The notes beneath the pieces are model-generated. The model saw nothing but the letters and a program-made list of their open reading frames with translations, did no database searches and was not told the DNA's origin. The position numbers were made by a program, and so were the translations under genes. This document shows positions 34,027-42,061 of a DNA stretch of 48,691 bases, piece by piece. Numbering within the stretch: the stretch's first letter is position 1; the number at the start of each line of letters is the position of its first letter. The stretch is from Nitrospiraceae bacterium (GTDB lineage Bacteria; Nitrospirota; Thermodesulfovibrionia; UBA6902). The stretch covers positions 1 through 48,691 of the forward strand of contig QZKO01000078.1 of assembly GCA_003599505.1 (NCBI GenBank). The letters run 5' to 3'.

Positions 34027-35012
34027 ATGATTTCGCTATAATTTGGTTCGGTACTATGTATAAGCGCCTGTATATCGGAATTATCTATCTTTGAGCCGAA
34101 TTTCAATTTTCGTGGATCGATCTTCTTGTCAAACTTGACAGGGTCTTTAAAAACATAGGGAAGTTTGAGGATTTCTTCTTTGAAGTTTGTATGTTTCTTC
34201 TCCTGAATAACTATTTCAATGCTGTCAGGACGGTTCGTTGTATATAGCTTCTCCTGAATAACAGGCAGGAACTCTTTATTGATTTCATAGCCGATGGAGT
34301 TCCTTCCCAGATTTCTTGCGGCAAGGCATGTTGTCCCGCTGCCGAGAAACGGATCAAGCACTGTATCGCCGGCAAAGCTGAACATCCTTATCAGACGCTT
34401 TGGCAACTCCTCCGGAAACATTGCAAGGTGTTTATCCTGTTTTTCACCGGAGAAATTCCAGTGTCCGTAAAAATACTCGTTCCACTCTTTAGTTGTAAGT
34501 TTGGATTTTTCTTTAATCTCTCTGCTTACCTTCGGCGGATCGCCAAGCTTCTTGAAGATCAAGATAAACTCGTAGTCGAGCTTGATAATTCCATTCCGGG
34601 GATAGGGGAAAGAACCCATGACCGTTGCCCCACCGGTTGTATTACATGTCGTAACCTTCTGCCAGATGATAGCGCCCATGTAATCAAAGCCGATGGTTTC
34701 GCAGAATTTAATAATTTCTTCCCTTATAGGGATGATTTTATACCTTCCGTAATAAACAGACCGTGCAAACTGGTCCCCGATGTTCACGCACAAACGGCAG
34801 CCGTTATGGAGTACTCTGTAGCATTCCTTCCAGACAAGGTTCAGGTTGTTGATATATTCCTCATAGGTATCGTTGAACCCGATCTGGCTTCCGTTGCCGT
34901 AGTCTTTTAATTGCCAGTAAGGAGGAGAGGTGATGACGAGATGAACGGACTCATCTTTAAGTTCGTTCATATTACGGCTGTCGCCGATGATTATGGTGGT
35001 GTTAGAGGTCAT
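34023..35012 (-). CDS. DNA methyltransferase, beta-class (m4C type), orphan
   Basis: In this 329-residue enzyme motif IV comes first (HLVITSPPYWQLKDYG, residues about 24-40) and motif I late (TVLDPFLGSGTTCLAARNLGRNSIGYEI), the order of beta-class amino-methyltransferases. TSPPY is typical of N4-cytosine enzymes, while DPPY is the usual adenine form. No restriction endonuclease is next to it, so it looks like a solitary methylase. The target sequence is unknown. A small ORF with a strong RBS runs into its start, and rlpA overlaps its stop. Confidence 0.9.
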   Translation of the reverse strand: MTSNTTIIIGDSRNMNELKDESVHLVITSPPYWQLKDYGNGSQIGFNDTYEEYINNLNLVWKECYRVLHNGCRLCVNIGDQFARSVYYGRYKIIPIREEIIKFCETIGFDYMGAIIWQKVTTCNTTGGATVMGSFPYPRNGIIKLDYEFILIFKKLGDPPKVSREIKEKSKLTTKEWNEYFYGHWNFSGEKQDKHLAMFPEELPKRLIRMFSFAGDTVLDPFLGSGTTCLAARNLGRNSIGYEINKEFLPVIQEKLYTTNRPDSIEIVIQEKKHTNFKEEILKLPYVFKDPVKFDKKIDPRKLKFGSKIDNSDIQALIHSTEPNYSEII

Positions 35013-35157
35013 GCTGTCCTATTTTAATACAACTCATATACTGACTTCTGCCCGACACTTTGGAGACTAATTCAAGCACGAGACTTGTAATGGCGAATCC
35101 CTTTATAGCAAAAATTTTCCCAATTAGCCATGTTACTAACGAAATATTCTTTGCCAT
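35002..35157 (-). CDS. Possible small hydrophobic protein upstream of the methyltransferase
   Basis: From ATG 35157 a 51-residue frame runs MAKNISLVTWLIGKIFAIKG, then a further hydrophobic stretch ITSLVLELVSKV and a polar tail. It has an exceptionally good Shine-Dalgarno (AAGGAGGTGATTTCT). Its stop overlaps the methyltransferase start by 11 bp, so it could couple translation of that gene. No family is recognised. It could also be only a leader peptide. Confidence is modest because of its size. Confidence 0.4.
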   Translation of the reverse strand: MAKNISLVTWLIGKIFAIKGFAITSLVLELVSKVSGRSQYMSCIKIGQHDL

Positions 35158-35262
35158 AGAAATCACCTCCTTGAACATCCCTTTTAATTGTTGTCTCCGC
35201 ATAGTCGGTGCCCAGAATATCGGGCAGAAAACAGTATCGTTGCGTCATCTTACATTCCCTTG

Positions 35263-35282
35263 ATTCCCGCCTTCGCGGGAAT
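35263..35282. repeat. ATTCCCGC-CTTC-GCGGGAAT palindrome
   Basis: Perfect 8-bp arms flank a CTTC loop, and GACG follows. It belongs to a dispersed repeat type common in many bacterial genomes (ATTCCCGC...GCGGGAAT). Confidence 0.85.
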
Positions 35283-35331
35283 GACGTCAAAAAATACTCC
35301 TATAACTTTTCTTTGCCAAATAAAACACAAA

Positions 35332-35350
35332 GGGCGAGGTAACCTCGCCC
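35332..35350. repeat. GGGCGAGGT-A-ACCTCGCCC palindrome
   Basis: Perfect 9-bp arms lie around one central base, followed by CCTAC. It has the same GGGCGA...CGCCCCTA layout as the palindrome at 24165-24190. It lies just downstream of nrdJ, on its 3' side. Confidence 0.85.
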
Positions 35351-35386
35351 CTACATTCATCTCCGTGTCCTCTGTGGTTAAACAAC

Positions 35387-37747
35387 TTAACTGCACTTCG
35401 TAAACCCGCAGTCCCTGCAGACCGCGCAGCCGCCTTCGTGCTCGACGGCCCCGCCGCAGTCCGGGCATGCGCCGCAGAGCATTATCTTTTCCCTGCTCTC
35501 TTTTTTCTCTTCGGGATGTGAGCCGTTGCCGTTTCCGTTTTTCTTGCTGCCGCGTTCCGAGTATCTTTCGATGGCCTTTGATATGGCGTCCGAGCAGGAT
35601 GATATCTTTCCGCCGTTGGCCCACGCGGGGCTGTGGCAACTGATGCCTTTGAGCTGTTTGACGAGCTCTTCAGGTTCGATGTTGCTCCTGAGGGCAAGGC
35701 TTACGAGCCTCCCGATTGCCTCTGCCTGGCTTGAGGCGCAGCCGCCTGCCTTCCCCATCTGCGTAAAGAGCTCAAAGAGGTTGCCTTTTTCATCCTCATT
35801 TATTGTCACGTATAGATTGCCGCATCCGGTTTTCATGAGCCTTGTCGTTCCCGTGATGACCTCAGGCCGTTTCTTGGGAGTGATTTTAATGCGTTCTTCA
35901 GGTCTAAGTTCTGTGCTCTGCGTTCTGTGCTCTGTATTCTGTGCTCTGTGTTCTGTGTTCTGTCCTCTGTCCTCTGTTTTAGTCTTGCCTGTTGAGAGGA
36001 CCTGCTCTTCCCTGGAGCCGTCCCTGTAAACGGTGACGCCTTTGCACCCGAGGCCGTAGGCAAGGAAATATACATCCTCAACATCCTTGGGAGACGCGTC
36101 ATTGGAAAAATTGACGGTCTTGGAGACCGCGTTATCGACATGCTTCTGGAAAGCCGCCTGCATCCTTATGTGGTCGAGGGGGGAAATGTCGTGCGCGGTG
36201 ATAAAAATCTTTTTTACGTCTTCGGGGATTTCATCGATGTCGTGCAGGCTGCCTCTCTCGGCGATGCTGTCGATAAGCTCCCTGCTCCAGAAGCCTCTTT
36301 CTTTCGCGACCCTTTCAAAATGGGGATTGACCTCATAGAGCTTTGTGCCTTCAAGGACATTGCGCACAAAGGCCACCGCGAACAGGGGTTCTATGCCGCT
36401 GGAACAACCGGCAATGATCGAAAGGGTCCCTGTGGGGGCGATGGTTGTGGTCGTGGCGTTCCTCAGGGGCATTTTGTCCCTGTAAACGCTTGCGTCGAAA
36501 TTAGGGAAAGTCCCCCTTTCATCGGCGAGAAACGAGGACTGTCTTTTGCTTTCGGTCTGGATGAATTTCATCACCTCATTGGCGAGTTTCGCGGCGTCTT
36601 CGGAATTGTAAGGGACGCCGAGCTGTATCAGCATGTCGGCCCACCCCATGACGCCGAGACCTATTTTCCGGTTTGACTTTGTCGCGTCTTCTATTTTCCT
36701 GAGAGGATATTTATTGATGACGATGACATTGTCCAGGAAATGGACCGAGTGGTGCACCGTATCCCTGAGGGAGTCCCAGTCAATCAGTTCGGAAGTCTCC
36801 TCCACACTTTCGCGCTTCCGGGGTTCCGGGCTTTTTGTCTTTACGAATTTCGCAAGGTTGATCGAGCCCAGATTGCAGGACTCATAAGGGAGAAGCGGCT
36901 GCTCTCCGCACGGGTTGGTGCTTTCGATCTGTCCCGCGGACGGGGTTGGATTATACTGGTTCATCCTGTCGATGAATATGATCCCGGGCTCCCCGTTCTT
37001 CCAGGCGTGCTGCACTATGAGGCTGAACACTTCCCGGGCCTTCAGGCTGCGGGTGGGTTTGAGGGAATGGGGATTTATCAAGTCATATTCTTCGTCCTGT
37101 TCAAGCGCCTTCATGAACGCGTCGGTTACGCCTACAGAAAGGTTAAAGTTGTTGAGCCTTGAGTTATTATCTTTTGCGCTGATGAATTCGAGGATATCGG
37201 GGTGGTCTACACGCAATATGCCCATATTCGCTCCCCTCCTGGTGCCGCCCTGTTTTATCGCCTCGGTTGCCGAGTCAAAAACAGTCATGAATGAAATCGG
37301 GCCTGATGATACACCCTTGGTCGAGCCCACGATATCACCCTTGGGCCTGAGGTTGGAAAATGAAAAACCGGTCCCCCCGCCTGATTTATGTATTAACGCG
37401 GCGTTCTTGACTGCTTCGAAAATGGATTCCATCGAGTCATTTACAGGGAGGACAAAACACGCGGACAACTGTCCGAGCGTTTTACCGGCATTCATGAGGG
37501 TAGGACTATTAGGGAGAAACCTTAATGATGTCATAAGGCTGTAAAATTCATTTTCTATGTGCCTGACTTCAGCCTCGGATTTGGCATAATTAAGCTCCAC
37601 GGACGCGACAGCCCTCGCAACCCTCCTGAACATCTCGTTGGGGGCCTCTACAATCCTTCCTTCCTCGTCCTTCTTCAGATATCTCTTCTCGAGGACCTTC
37701 TGCGCGCTCTGCGTCAAATCAAGCTGTGTGGAAATAATTTCTGCCAT
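35387..37747 (-). CDS. nrdJ: Class II (B12-dependent) ribonucleotide reductase
   Basis: This 786-residue enzyme makes dNTPs with adenosylcobalamin, in the presence or absence of oxygen. Conserved blocks are RFLPNSPTLMNAG, LSACFVLPVNDSMESI, KSGGGTGFSFSNLRPKGD, NPCGEQPLLPYESCNLGSINL (active-site Cys), and ATTTIAPTGTLSIIAGCSSGIEP. The C-terminus is Cys-rich (MLCGACPDCGG...CRDCGFTKCS), a likely redox or metal tail. A repeat-encoded insertion (KTEDRGQNTEHRAQ...STELRPEE) separates the catalytic core from the C-terminal region. A candidate NrdR box lies about 165 bp upstream. Confidence 0.95.
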   Translation of the reverse strand: MAEIISTQLDLTQSAQKVLEKRYLKKDEEGRIVEAPNEMFRRVARAVASVELNYAKSEAEVRHIENEFYSLMTSLRFLPNSPTLMNAGKTLGQLSACFVLPVNDSMESIFEAVKNAALIHKSGGGTGFSFSNLRPKGDIVGSTKGVSSGPISFMTVFDSATEAIKQGGTRRGANMGILRVDHPDILEFISAKDNNSRLNNFNLSVGVTDAFMKALEQDEEYDLINPHSLKPTRSLKAREVFSLIVQHAWKNGEPGIIFIDRMNQYNPTPSAGQIESTNPCGEQPLLPYESCNLGSINLAKFVKTKSPEPRKRESVEETSELIDWDSLRDTVHHSVHFLDNVIVINKYPLRKIEDATKSNRKIGLGVMGWADMLIQLGVPYNSEDAAKLANEVMKFIQTESKRQSSFLADERGTFPNFDASVYRDKMPLRNATTTTIAPTGTLSIIAGCSSGIEPLFAVAFVRNVLEGTKLYEVNPHFERVAKERGFWSRELIDSIAERGSLHDIDEIPEDVKKIFITAHDISPLDHIRMQAAFQKHVDNAVSKTVNFSNDASPKDVEDVYFLAYGLGCKGVTVYRDGSREEQVLSTGKTKTEDRGQNTEHRAQNTEHRTQSTELRPEERIKITPKKRPEVITGTTRLMKTGCGNLYVTINEDEKGNLFELFTQMGKAGGCASSQAEAIGRLVSLALRSNIEPEELVKQLKGISCHSPAWANGGKISSCSDAISKAIERYSERGSKKNGNGNGSHPEEKKESREKIMLCGACPDCGGAVEHEGGCAVCRDCGFTKCS
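35909..35985. repeat. 'ctctgt/ttctgt' tandem repeat in frame in nrdJ
   Basis: About twelve degenerate CTCTGTG / TTCTGTG units are read on the coding strand as EDRGQNTEHRAQNTEHR and onward, about 26 residues. The repeat matches in type the comEC insertion at 17275-17312 and the intergenic cacagag words at 23291-23325. Confidence 0.85.
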
Positions 37748-38088
37748 TGTCCCTCCCTGTTAAATAAAATTAATAATGAGCAATTAATGAGTAATCAGAA
37801 ATGAGTAATGATGCCGCCGGTTAATATCCCTTTTTTCCCATTGTTCCTTATTCATTGCTAATTATTCATTAGCTTTCGATATCCTCTATTTAGATATGTT
37901 AGGAAATTAAACCACAACATATTGTATATGTCAAGCAAAAAGTAAAGATTTTTAAACTTATTGATTTTAATAATGTTTTGCAGTGCAAATTCGGTTGATG
38001 AAATGTGAATTAAGAAAAACAGGGGCAAGGGGCAAGGGGCAAAAAATCTGTATCAATATGTTTTATCTGCGGATATAATATTTCTGTT
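37748..38088. other. nrdJ upstream region with AT-rich inverted repeats
   Basis: This 341-bp gap holds no gene. Bases 37766-37811 (taataatgagcaattaatga and onward) and 37838-37872 (attcattgctaattattcat) are imperfect reverse complements and belong to the taatgag family. A candidate NrdR box sits at 37912-37927. A short GGGGCAAGG duplication is near 38020-38040. The divergent DUF4380-like gene starts at 38089. Confidence 0.55.
37912..37927 (-). promoter_or_regulatory. Candidate NrdR box upstream of nrdJ
   Basis: CCACAACATATTGTAT matches the NrdR consensus core CWATATATWG except for one base (C for T). NrdR boxes normally occur in pairs; the second partner, near 37886-37895, is poor. Confidence 0.35.
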
Positions 38089-38997
38089 ATGGCGAGAGCG
38101 CAAGTCAAAAAAATATTCTACGCAGGGTGGAAAAACTGCGTTCAGATCAGAAATGACATTGCGGACCTCGTCGTAACCACTGAGGTCGGCCCCAGGATCA
38201 TCCGGTACGGTTTTCTCGGACAGGTTAATGAATTGTGCGAAGTCGGGACAGAAACGGGATTAACAGGTGGAGATGAATGGAGGATTTACGGGGGACATCG
38301 CCTGTGGCACAGCCCGGAAGACAAAAAGAGGACATATGAGCCTGACAACTCCCCCATTAAGTGGAATGAAATTGAAGACGGCGTTCATACAGTCCAGGAG
38401 ACCGGGAGGACCACCGGCATAAAAAAAGAGATGCTGATAACGCTTTCCCCCGACAGCTCCGCGGTGACGATCATTCACCGTCTTACAAACAAAGGGCAGA
38501 TGCCTGTAGAACTGTCTGCGTGGAGTATATCCGCAATGGCGGCAGGGGGAAAAGAAGTTATACCTCAATCCGGGAGAGATACGGGCTTACTGCCGAACAG
38601 GGTCCTCTCCCTCTGGCCTTACACAAGGCTTACCGACCCCCGGATATGCCTGGGAGAGCAATATATTATTATTCAGCAGGACGCTTATATCAAACATCCC
38701 TTAAAAATCGGCACAGCCGATGAAAACGGGTGGGCGGCATATTTTAACCACAGCCATCTCTTTGTGAAATATTACACTCATTATATAAATGCCGGATACC
38801 CTGACCTCGGGGTATCATATGAAACATATGTCAATGATTTCATGCTGGAGATGGAGACCCTCTCTCCTTTGACCACCCTCCAGCCGGATTCATCCGTTGA
38901 GCATGCGGAGCAGTGGGAGCTCTTCGATAACGTGCCGGCGCCTCCGGACGACGAGTCCGGGATTGGAAGGCTGCTGAAAGGCAGGGTGCGCCTGTAA
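38089..38997 (+). CDS. DUF4380-like protein (aldose epimerase-like fold)
   Basis: In this 302-residue soluble protein, conserved-looking elements are ADLVVTTEVGPRIIRYGF, WRIYGGHRLWHSPED, KKEMLITLSPDSSAVTIIHRLTN, ELSAWSISAMAAGG and FVKYYTHYINAGYPDLG. The GPRI...YGGHRLW..PE pattern resembles DUF4380 proteins, which have a galactose-mutarotase-like beta-sandwich. A sugar-binding or epimerase role is possible but not shown. No Shine-Dalgarno is evident before the ATG at 38089. It is unlinked in function to the pilus genes that follow. Confidence 0.7.
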   Translation: MARAQVKKIFYAGWKNCVQIRNDIADLVVTTEVGPRIIRYGFLGQVNELCEVGTETGLTGGDEWRIYGGHRLWHSPEDKKRTYEPDNSPIKWNEIEDGVHTVQETGRTTGIKKEMLITLSPDSSAVTIIHRLTNKGQMPVELSAWSISAMAAGGKEVIPQSGRDTGLLPNRVLSLWPYTRLTDPRICLGEQYIIIQQDAYIKHPLKIGTADENGWAAYFNHSHLFVKYYTHYINAGYPDLGVSYETYVNDFMLEMETLSPLTTLQPDSSVEHAEQWELFDNVPAPPDDESGIGRLLKGRVRL

Positions 38998-39115
38998 TTT
39001 CCCCCTTCAGTTCAAGTGTAAATCATCCGAATAGATATTGGACATAAATATGGTATTTTTGCGCGCTCTTGTGCAACTTATACATAAGAAAGAGAAATAT
39101 TGAGGCTTAGACAAT

Positions 39116-40831
39116 ATGGCGCCGAAGATAGGGCAACTGCTTGTAACGAATAAAATCATCACGGAAGAACAGTTAGTCAAGGCCATTGAAATACAAAAAA
39201 AAGAAGGCGGCCGCATCGGCACGAACCTTATAAAGCTCGGCGTTATAAGCGATGAACAATTCGTGCAGTTTCTCAGCAAGCAGTACGGCGTTCCCGCTGT
39301 TAATCTCGCCGCCGAGCAGATTGACCCCGCTGTAATAAAGTTTATTCCATATGAAGTGGCCTATAAATATCAGATATTGCCTGTTTCAAAAAACGGCGCT
39401 TCATTTACTCTCGCCATGGCCGACCCGTCCAATGTCTTCGCGATTGATGATATAAAGTTTATGACCGGCTACAATGTAAAACCGGTTGTGGCTTCGGAGA
39501 TGGCGATTAAAGAAGCGATAGCCAAATACTATCAGCAGCAGCCGAGCCCCTCGGACGCCCTGCAGGATGTCATGGACAGTATAGGGGATTTCGGGGATGA
39601 GGGACTGGACCTGGTCCGTGAAACAGATGACGACCTGGACATATCAGCGCTGAAGACCGCCGTGGAAGAGGCCCCTGTCGTAAAGCTCGTCAACCTTATA
39701 CTCGGCGAAGCCATTGCGCGGGGCGCCAGCGATATCCACCTTGAACCATACGAAAAACAGTTAAGGGTGCGCTACAGGGTGGACGGCGTGCTCTATGACG
39801 TCATGCAGCCGCCCACCAAGTTAAAGGCGGCCCTTTCATCCCGCATAAAGATCATGTCGGAGCTCGACATCGCCGAAAGAAGACTTCCCCAGGACGGCAG
39901 GATCAAATTAAGGGTAAAAGACAGGGGCGTCGACCTCCGTGTTTCAACCCTGCCCACGCTCTTCGGGGAAAAGATCGTCATGAGGATACTCGACAAAAGC
40001 AACCTGTCGCTTGAATTGACAAAGCTCGGGTTTGAAGAAAACGCCTTAAAAGATTTTAATGAAGCGATCCATCTGCCCTACGGTATGGTGCTGGTCACAG
40101 GGCCCACGGGCAGCGGCAAGACGACAACACTATACTCCGCCCTTAGCACGGTAAACAATATAGACGTAAATATTATGACGGCGGAAGACCCTGTGGAATA
40201 CAACCTCATGGGCATCAACCAGGTGCACGTAAGGGAGGAAATAGGATTAACATTCGCGTCCGCCCTCAGGTCGTTCCTGAGACAGGACCCGGACATAATC
40301 ATGGTCGGCGAGATAAGGGATTTTGAGACCGCCGAGATCGCCGTAAAGGCGGCGCTGACAGGGCATCTTGTCCTGAGCACCCTTCATACCAACGACGCGC
40401 CGAGCACCGTATCAAGACTGCTGAATATGGGGATAGAACCGTTTTTAGTGTCCGCGTCCGTACTGCTGATACTCGCGCAGAGGCTGAGCCGGAAGATATG
40501 CGAGAAGTGCAAGACAGAGGAGCACATTCCCGAATCCGCGCTCCTTGAAATCGGCTTTTCAAAGGATGAAGTCAACACCTTTAAATGCTTTAAGGGAGCA
40601 GGCTGCCATGTCTGCGGTGGGACCGGATACAAGGGAAGGATTGCATTATATGAAGTAATGCCGGTAAAAGAGGAGATAAAAGAGATGATCCTGAAGGGCG
40701 GCTCTGTTACCGATATAAAGAAATTGGCAATTAAACTCGGTATGAAGACCCTGAGGATGAGCGGCCTTGCAAAGATCAAGGAAGGAGTGACCTCCGTGGA
40801 GGAAGTCCTGCGGGTGACCTTTGGAGATTAA
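39116..40831 (+). CDS. pilB: Type IV pilus extension ATPase
   Basis: This 571-residue hexameric ATPase drives pilus polymerisation. The N-terminal MshEN/T2SSE_N domain (IGQLLVTNKIITEEQLVKAIEIQKKEGGRIGTNLIKLGVI) is followed by the ATPase core: RASDIHLEP, Walker A GPTGSGKTT, Asp box TAEDPVEYN, Walker B DPDIIMVGEIRD, and HLVLSTLHTNDA. A zinc-binding CEKC...C..CGGTGYKGR element follows. The MshEN domain is known to bind c-di-GMP in some homologues, which could connect it with the HD-GYP protein. It is followed by pilT and pilC. Confidence 0.94.
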   Translation: MAPKIGQLLVTNKIITEEQLVKAIEIQKKEGGRIGTNLIKLGVISDEQFVQFLSKQYGVPAVNLAAEQIDPAVIKFIPYEVAYKYQILPVSKNGASFTLAMADPSNVFAIDDIKFMTGYNVKPVVASEMAIKEAIAKYYQQQPSPSDALQDVMDSIGDFGDEGLDLVRETDDDLDISALKTAVEEAPVVKLVNLILGEAIARGASDIHLEPYEKQLRVRYRVDGVLYDVMQPPTKLKAALSSRIKIMSELDIAERRLPQDGRIKLRVKDRGVDLRVSTLPTLFGEKIVMRILDKSNLSLELTKLGFEENALKDFNEAIHLPYGMVLVTGPTGSGKTTTLYSALSTVNNIDVNIMTAEDPVEYNLMGINQVHVREEIGLTFASALRSFLRQDPDIIMVGEIRDFETAEIAVKAALTGHLVLSTLHTNDAPSTVSRLLNMGIEPFLVSASVLLILAQRLSRKICEKCKTEEHIPESALLEIGFSKDEVNTFKCFKGAGCHVCGGTGYKGRIALYEVMPVKEEIKEMILKGGSVTDIKKLAIKLGMKTLRMSGLAKIKEGVTSVEEVLRVTFGD

Positions 40832-40918
40832 CGCGGCCCTTGTTTTTGCAGGAAAATTCCCCATATGTAAAGAATTACCGGGATTATGCCGAATAACACA
40901 TAGTGAATAAAGCATGCG

Positions 40919-40934
40919 GGGCAATTTTAATGCA
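40919..40934 (+). promoter_or_regulatory. Candidate sigma-54 promoter upstream of pilT
   Basis: GGGCAATTTTAATGCA has GG and GC exactly 10 nt apart and keeps GGCA and TGCA of the consensus TGGCACG-N4-TTGCA. The pilT ATG is 48 nt downstream. A sigma-54 activator of PilR type is encoded in the same cluster. Confidence 0.5.
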
Positions 40935-40981
40935 GTGCAGTAAATCACATATTCAGGAAGGAGATATTTTTTAAAATAAAT

Positions 40982-42058
40982 ATGATAACGTTATACGATT
41001 TGTTAAAAACGATGATTGACAAAAATGCCTCCGACCTCCATATAAGCACGGGGACGCCTCCCAGGGTAAGGGTGGACGGACAGCTTGTCCCTCTCAACGG
41101 AGAGCCCCTTAATCCTTCAGACACAAAGGCGCTCTGTTACAGCATTCTTACGGACTCGCAGAAACATAAATTTGAAGAAAATAACGAGCTGGACCTTTCC
41201 TTTGGAATGAAAGGATTAAGCCGTTTCAGGGCCAACATATTCATGCAGAGGGGGGCCGTGGCCGGGGCCTTCAGGATGATCCCTTACAAGATAAGGACCT
41301 TCGGCGAACTGGGGCTTCCTTCCATTATCAGCGAGCTTTCAAAGAAACCGAGAGGACTCGTGCTGGTGACAGGCCCTACCGGCTGCGGGAAATCTTCAAC
41401 GCTCGCGGCAATGATAGACAAGATCAACAGGGAGCGTCATGAGCATATTATAACCATAGAGGACCCTATCGAATATATCCACACCCACAGTAATTGCCTG
41501 GTAAACCAGAGGGAAGTGAATTCCGACACGACTTCTTTTAAAGACGCCCTGCGTTATGTATTAAGACAGGACCCCGATATCGTGCTTATCGGGGAAATGA
41601 GAGACCTGGAGACCATTGAGGCCGCGCTTACCGTTTCAGAGACCGGACATCTGACATTCGCGACACTTCATACGAATACCGCGGTCCAGACAATAAACCG
41701 CATCATAGACGTATTCCCCGCGCACCAGCAGGAGCAGATCAGGGTGCAGCTTTCTTTTGTGCTTGAAGGGATCATTTCACAGCAGCTTCTCCCGAAAAAG
41801 GGCGGCGGCAGGGTCCTTGCCGTTGAAATTTTTATTCCTAACCCCGCTATCAGAAACCTTATCAGGGAAGATAAAACGCACCAGTTGTACTCCATGATGC
41901 AGACGGGCCAGACAAAATTCGGCATGCAGACGATGAACCAGTCCCTCTTTGATTTGTATAAAAAGGGTTTAATAACATATGAAGACGCTCTGTCAAAATC
42001 CTCACTGCCGGATGAACTGCTCAATATGATGCAGAGGTCTTCGCTGGCGAAAGGATAA
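40982..42058 (+). CDS. pilT: Type IV pilus retraction ATPase
   Basis: This 358-residue ATPase depolymerises pili, driving twitching motility and DNA uptake. It shows ASDLHISTGTPPRVRVDGQL, Walker A GPTGCGKSST, Asp box EDPIEYIH, Walker B DPDIVLIGEMRDLETIEAAL, His box HLTFATLHTNTAVQTINRIIDVFP, and the PilT-specific C-terminal segment AxRNLIREDKTHQLYSMMQTG. It lies 150 bp after pilB and 3 bp before pilC. GGAAGGAGATA is upstream. Confidence 0.96.
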   Translation: MITLYDLLKTMIDKNASDLHISTGTPPRVRVDGQLVPLNGEPLNPSDTKALCYSILTDSQKHKFEENNELDLSFGMKGLSRFRANIFMQRGAVAGAFRMIPYKIRTFGELGLPSIISELSKKPRGLVLVTGPTGCGKSSTLAAMIDKINRERHEHIITIEDPIEYIHTHSNCLVNQREVNSDTTSFKDALRYVLRQDPDIVLIGEMRDLETIEAALTVSETGHLTFATLHTNTAVQTINRIIDVFPAHQQEQIRVQLSFVLEGIISQQLLPKKGGGRVLAVEIFIPNPAIRNLIREDKTHQLYSMMQTGQTKFGMQTMNQSLFDLYKKGLITYEDALSKSSLPDELLNMMQRSSLAKG

Positions 42059-42061
42059 TCC

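Noticed and set aside
39040-39116. Sigma-54 promoter before pilB (TGGTATTTTTGCGC)
   Set aside because: GG to GC spacing is 7 or 9 nt instead of 10.
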